From contig OZ022260.1 in assembly GCA_963978905.1 (NCBI GenBank), positions 44,413,551-44,477,550 of the forward strand: a stretch of DNA of 64,000 nt, in the 5' to 3' direction. The DNA is from Trichostrongylus colubriformis. Its lineage: Eukaryota > Nematoda > Chromadorea > Rhabditida > Trichostrongylidae. Below, in pieces: positions 60,601-64,000 of this stretch; within the stretch, counting starts at the first letter, position 1; each line of letters opens with the position of its first letter. The position numbers and the translations under genes are program-made. The notes below the pieces were generated by a model. It saw nothing but the letters and a program-made list of their open reading frames with translations. It did not search any database and was not told the DNA's origin.

Positions 60601-63600
60601 AATACAAAACCCTTCGAACTTCATATTGCCATACAATTCGTAGTGATTCTTCTTCAGCATCACATATGGTCGCTCCTGAAGCTGATGGTATTGAGAAACA
60701 ATAGCAGCGCCGTGAATAGATCTCGTCTTGACTTTAACATGGCCAAATAAGCTGTATTCCACATGGAGGTTGATTAATTGGTGTCCAGCTTTTCTGGGAC
60801 GGTTGAAGATATCTGGCCCTGGCAAATATTTGTTTATGTAGGCAATGTACAATTTTAACTGCATGGAACGATGTCGAATTATGGAGTCACCACTGCAAAG
60901 AGCACACTCGGAAGCACTGCGTTAGCATAGTTTCTCCATGATTCACCATTATACCAGTGCCTGGCGTCTTGGCAAAGGAGAAGCTCGGAGAGGCGACCGA
61001 GAGACAGCATGGCGACTGATCGCTTCCGCTGTACTGTATTTGATCTTCTATTGACTGGTCTATATCGTTACGTCGGAATTTAGCGCGGCTGCCCTCAGCG
61101 AGCGCGTGTTGTCTCCGTGCGCGATTGCGTACACTCCATTCAAAGTTTGACGAATACAGTACAATTATTTACTGATTAGGATTGTTATCACGTTAGTGTG
61201 ATTCCTGTTTTTACTTGTTAACGTTACTATTATCTTTTCATAAACAAGAGCGCTTCTATTTTGATCAAAATATCTTGCTACTGTTTAGGATGTTTGTTCA
61301 AAGCATTTTGTGTTTAAAGGTTCTTCATATATTCTAAGAGCAATCGCAATGAAGGGAGGGGGGGTTGGGGAGAGGGTCATTGCGTCCTTAACGGGTTGAG
61401 CTTATCTGTGGGAGCCCCTTGAACCGGCTGCGGGAACTCACGCTGATGGCGGCGCGAGTGCAACGCCGCAAAGCAAATTTTCGAACTAAAGATATACGCC
61501 CTTCAGATCGATGCTCCATCACCCCTTCGGCAATTATGGGCTCGACACTTCTCCGTAAGATCCCTTACTTGCTGTTTTTTTTTGGTACTAAATTACTGCT
61601 CCACCTGTGTTTGTGCCTCCTCTGTTTTACGTTAAAGTTTTGATAAACTATGTTCAGCTAGTTTACAGAGGAAGAAGCACGGCGAGGGCACCTTCCGCTG
61701 CACCCTCTTTACTCGACAATCCTTCTTCAAACTACTGAGCCGAGACTTTCGCGTGCTACTACGTTTCACCTTCTCAGTCTCCGAAGGTACATTTTGATAC
61801 AATGATGTCACTGACACAGCGTTGTAAGGCTGCCTTCACACCTTGCGGCACCGGTATCGGTGGCGTACGTGACCTATTTATATTGCTCGACCAAATCGCA
61901 CCATAGTATGATGAACACGACGGAGACGCACGCGAAACTTGGCATGGTACCGAACTGTGACAAAATGGAAAACGCACAGCCAAAAATCGCGCGGCTTCTC
62001 GCTAGTAAGATTGGGCTGTATATTTTAGACAGAGCTCGTCGCAACAGTGCCGGTGTCTATTGCCGCTGGTGCCGTAGAGCATGAAGCTTGCCCAATGAAA
62101 TCTTCTCGCTCGAACCGCATACAACAGCAGTGTACAAGCGACAAAATACCTGAAGACCCTCACGAAAAATGTGGCAAATAATCCTTAGTATTCACGAGAA
62201 AGGGCTGGCTTCACTAAAAAAATATAGCAGAACATCATACACTTACCATGATTGTTGTAACACGGAAATGTGGTTTGAGCTCGTCAGATACTTGCACATT
62301 TCGCTGCAGCTGAGCACGAGAGTCACCACTCATATTCACATGAACCTCCGTTGCCGGCTCCCAGAAGCCAATCTGAATAGTGCAAGGTGGCTTAAGCGCA
62401 AAAGAGTGCCATCGCAATGGGGGGGGGGGGCATCTTTGAAAAAAGTTGCACATTCAAGCAACTTGGGCATATAATCTGCATATTTTTGCCTGAGCCTTAG
62501 TGGAGAAAAGAAGGGCGAAGAAAACCGCCAGAATACATGAACGACAGTGGATTAGCTGCCTTGGAAGTGCAGTAATTTCGACAGCTTGCATTCCGCTTTT
62601 TTTTCAAATTTTATTGAGCTCAACGACTTCGTTTGCTTCCGAATGGAAATGTAATACCTCCTTACCATGATAATTGAAAAGAGCTATGAGTAAAAGTAAC
62701 TTGCATCTTCCAGTTTTCCATTGTATCCGATAAGTTGTATTCGCAATGAATAATTACTCCTGCCTGGACTCCCATTGAGTCTACGAAGATCGCCTGACAG
62801 GCCACGAAGGCTCTAAACTTAGCAGGTAGTAATCAAGCTTAACACTGATGATCATGCAGACTCGACAATCACAACGATGTATTGGGTGACTAGTTCTCTA
62901 ATCCACATTTTCTTGATTGATACTCGAGTTTGGTTTGGTACGTCTCACAGTGCTATGCGCCTACCTTATGTCACGGTAGAAGCTCTATTGCAACGCTCTT
63001 ATCTATCATATACTTGAACTGATGATTTAAAGGCACATTCCAGGATTATCAAGATATCACATTTCCCGCGGTGGATGGATAGTTCGACCCAAGCCACGTA
63101 GGCTGCTCCTTTACCGAGGCGTGGGTGTCAGTTCTTGGAGCGTGCAGAGCTAAAGAATCTAGCGCAACAGCTAAGCCTCGCCCACCACATGCGGGGGTCT
63201 GCCTTTACTCTTCGACTGCTATTTTTGACACAGGTAGACCAGCTACTAGCCAAAATCTTGAAATTGGCGGTAAACCAATCTCCTCGTTAAGTAAACCCAC
63301 TACTGAGTGACCTGACCCCACACTAGGTACCAGAAAACTTGCAGGGCACCCCGGCTGGGGTGGGCGGGGTCGAGCTGTTGCGCTGGATTCTTCGGCTCCG
63401 CACGCTCCAGGAAATGACATCCACGCCTCGGTAAAGGTACTGCCTACGTGGCTTGGGTCGAACTATCCATCCACGGCAGGAGAAGGAATATCTCAGTAAC
63501 CCTGGGATGTGCCTTTAAAGTACGGGAGGATCTACTCACGTTTTCCAACATACGGTCTATAAGTGTGCGGCCATGCTGATACCTTCGGGCATTTCTCGTC

Positions 63601-63635
63601 GCCTTCCGACACATAGTCAGAGGGAGGTCGTCCAG
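52594..63635 (-). CDS. Non-NMDA ionotropic glutamate receptor subunit (glr family), 5'-partial, 15 exons
   Basis: Ligand-gated cation channel subunit of the AMPA/kainate-like class, expected in the neuronal plasma membrane. Exons on the minus strand, in order: 63635-63540, 62812-62705, 62372-62247, 60675-60570, 60000-59900, 59848-59744, 59649-59565, 59117-58958, 56409-56336, 56089-55917, 54606-54509, 54394-54273, 54178-54085, 52973-52769, 52725-52594. All junctions stay in one frame and give 594 codons ending in TAA. Domains in order are the amino-terminal domain end, S1, M1, pore loop, M3, S2, M4 and a short tail. The M3 hallmark reads [12 protein letters not shown]. Ligand contacts are kept: PLT followed by RR in S1, GST in S2, and the Glu of LMEST. 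About 300 residues of the amino-terminal domain should lie beyond the window. Two introns use GC donors and one acceptor lacks AG. I cannot say which glr paralogue this is. Confidence 0.92.
53011..53360. mobile_element. P1 MITE, truncated, in the glr intron before M4
   Basis: Starts after TTAA (53007-53010) with AGACACCGGGATGGGTAAAT and carries the P1 block CGAGAAATAGGAACCCGAAA. The right terminus is missing; similarity fades near 53360. It lies in the intron between the S2-end and M4 exons. Confidence 0.72.
54916..55592. mobile_element. Fold-back mariner derivative inside a glr intron
   Basis: A 677-bp inverted repeat, TA-flanked, with arms of roughly 320 bp (54916-55240 and 55265-55592) that match at most positions. 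The right arm carries a mariner transposase C-terminus ([14 protein letters not shown], around 55309-55350). The left arm carries the same sequence inverted. The termini share GTCGAAAA, a T-run and TTTCGTATTTTT. It lies in the 1.3-kb GC-donor intron between the M3 and S2 exons, so the pre-mRNA would carry a long hairpin. Confidence 0.88.
55917..59649 (-). CDS. glr exons for M1, pore loop and M3
   Basis: Exon 59649-59565 encodes [18 protein letters not shown] and the start of M1. Exon 59117-58958 completes M1 and reads VSRVTPYEW, then an extracellular insert with two adjacent Cys, ending FWNTLW. Exon 56409-56336 is the pore helix and selectivity region ([13 protein letters not shown], then AVSTRLLGG). 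Exon 56089-55917 is M3 and the start of S2 ([20 protein letters not shown], then [15 protein letters not shown]). For the M1 junction I chose the acceptor TTACAG at 59118 because it gives an M1 of normal length; the upstream TTTCAG would add about 13 residues. The M3 exon ends CAG before GCAAGT, a GC donor. The intron before the pore exon is 2.5 kb and holds plus-strand retroelement-like ORFs. Confidence 0.88.
57339..58805 (+). other. Possible degraded retroelement-like coding remnants in a glr intron
   Basis: Three plus-strand open stretches (57339-57671, 58258-58545, 58542-58805) run antisense to the glr gene in its 2.5-kb intron. The second ends with [15 protein letters not shown], which resembles a gag zinc knuckle whose cysteines are partly lost. 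Others are Lys/Arg-rich without clear domains. Upstream, 56930-57000 has an AATAAA and a spacer that could be LTR-like. Family assignment is a guess. Confidence 0.3.
59744..60675 (-). CDS. glr exons for ligand-binding lobe S1 (3 exons)
   Basis: Exon 60675-60570 starts after a TTCAG acceptor and encodes ERPYVMLKK, then [16 protein letters not shown], the opening of S1. Exon 60000-59900 carries AVSDGKYGN and [12 protein letters not shown]. Exon 59848-59744 carries [19 protein letters not shown], then FTKPF, ending LYK. Pro, Thr and the second Arg occupy the positions that bind the glutamate alpha-carboxyl and alpha-amino groups in AMPA receptors. Phases 1, 0 and 0 are consistent. The oddity is the acceptor of the middle exon: the bases just before it read TTTTCAT rather than TTTTCAG. 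No other AG nearby gives the right phase. The donor after LYK (GTGGTG) is weak. Confidence 0.85.
60155..60245 (+). repeat. Single degraded 145-bp minisatellite unit in a glr intron
   Basis: CTCTCTGTCTGTCTGTG followed by CACGAAATTCATATCTGGTG and GATGGGATTCCTGAAG matches the microsatellite-plus-unit start seen at 18.0 kb. It lies in the intron between the first two S1 exons. Confidence 0.6.
62247..63635 (-). CDS. glr exons for the end of the amino-terminal domain (3 exons)
   Basis: Three exons, 63635-63540 (32 codons), 62812-62705 (36 codons) and 62372-62247 (42 codons), all phase 0. The first follows a T-run acceptor ending GCAG and ends at a GTGAGT donor. It carries the family Cys (LTMCRKAT) and a Trp/Gly-type segment. 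The second contains RGLSGDL, the counterpart of the GLTG motif of kainate receptors, and ends GAT before GCAAGT, a GC donor. The third opens with IGFWEP, matching the family IGTWDP motif, and ends RVTTIM, which leads into the ligand-binding domain. The lengths fit kainate-type subunits as I remember them. Between the first two exons sits a 484-bp palindromic MITE. Confidence 0.8.
63031..63514. mobile_element. Palindromic TTAA-flanked MITE, family P3 (copy 2), in a glr intron
   Basis: 484 bp with intact TTAA on both sides (63027-63030 and 63515-63518). It shares the whole arm structure with the 25-kb copy (GTGGATGGATAGTTCGACCC, AGGCGTGGGTGTCAGTTCTT, CTGCCTTTACTCTTCGACT). It sits between the first two visible glr exons. 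Confidence 0.88.
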
Positions 63636-63687
63636 CTGCAAAAAAAAGAACACTTCTGAAAATCAGGGCGACACGCCTTACATGTAT

Positions 63688-64000
63688 TCGTGGGTCATTT
63701 CATAAGTAATGTCCCTTTTGTTCGAACGAAGGTTTTTTTTTACAAAATTATAACTGCCTACAGCATGTCATATGTCACTCGGAAGAGATTTATCTGCTCA
63801 ATAAGAGCTTGTGTTGAGTTTCAGCTTTTGGATCTATTGGAGTGGAGCCGATTTTTAGCTCGCGAAGTGCACGCCCACGAAGTTGGCCAAACAGGCAAAT
63901 GAAACACTATGTATATTTCATTCTGAAAAACAAATGAACTATCTCTTCCGTTCCTTACTTATTCCTCTACAAATTTCACCCATTGAATGACCAAAAAGTC
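63688..64000 (+). mobile_element. Possible mariner-like left end, cut by the window edge
   Basis: CGTGGGTCATTTCATAAGTAATGTCCCTTTTG resembles the start of mariner elements (hydrophilic TIR ending AAGTAATGTCCC). An open frame 63690-63902 follows without clear transposase motifs. The other end is outside the window. Confidence 0.35.

Overview
This window is eukaryotic and almost certainly from a nematode, most likely a clade V (strongylid or hookworm-like) worm. The evidence is short exons bounded by TTTCAG-type acceptors, abundant mariner elements with TA target sites, TTAA-flanked palindromic MITEs, minisatellite arrays, and an ionotropic glutamate receptor gene of the kind worms carry as glr genes. 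The species call is inference. No rRNA, tRNA, bacterial operon or CRISPR array was found.

The one clearly intact host gene is on the minus strand from about 63.6 kb to 52.6 kb. It is a non-NMDA ionotropic glutamate receptor subunit whose 5' part lies beyond the right edge. I resolved 15 exons whose junctions all keep one frame (594 codons visible). They cover the end of the amino-terminal domain, ligand-binding halves S1 and S2, M1, the pore loop, M3, M4 and a short C-terminus. The glutamate-contact residues are present, the Q/R site is a genomically encoded lysine, two introns use GC donors, and one expected 3' splice site lacks AG. Its introns hold several transposons, including a fold-back mariner derivative. 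A second minus-strand exon, of unrecognised function, lies at 49840-50072.

From left to right: 1-8.2 kb is mostly non-coding with a pair of palindromic MITEs and some weak possible exons. 8.3-15.8 kb holds two internally deleted mariners (8283-9155 and 14921-15806). 17.0-22.5 kb is a repeat block: a perfect 36-bp hairpin, head-to-head arrays of a 145-bp minisatellite, a roughly 250-bp satellite with a 501-bp higher-order period, then five GC-rich hairpins packed into 190 bp. 25.1-34.2 kb holds a palindromic MITE, a broken Ty3/gypsy pol region, and a decayed UPF1-like SF1 helicase gene. 34.9-48.8 kb is a patchwork of mariner, Tc1-like, TTAA-type and Mutator-like elements. 49.8-63.6 kb holds the host exons.

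The window therefore reads as a TE-rich intergenic landscape next to a neuronal receptor gene. The genes do not form a pathway. The least explained items are the GC-rich hairpin cluster, the repeated minisatellite architecture with its adjacent exon-fragment copy, and the unusual splice sites of the receptor gene. Gene models are hand-derived from splice consensus and remembered family features. No alignment, transcript or database search was available.
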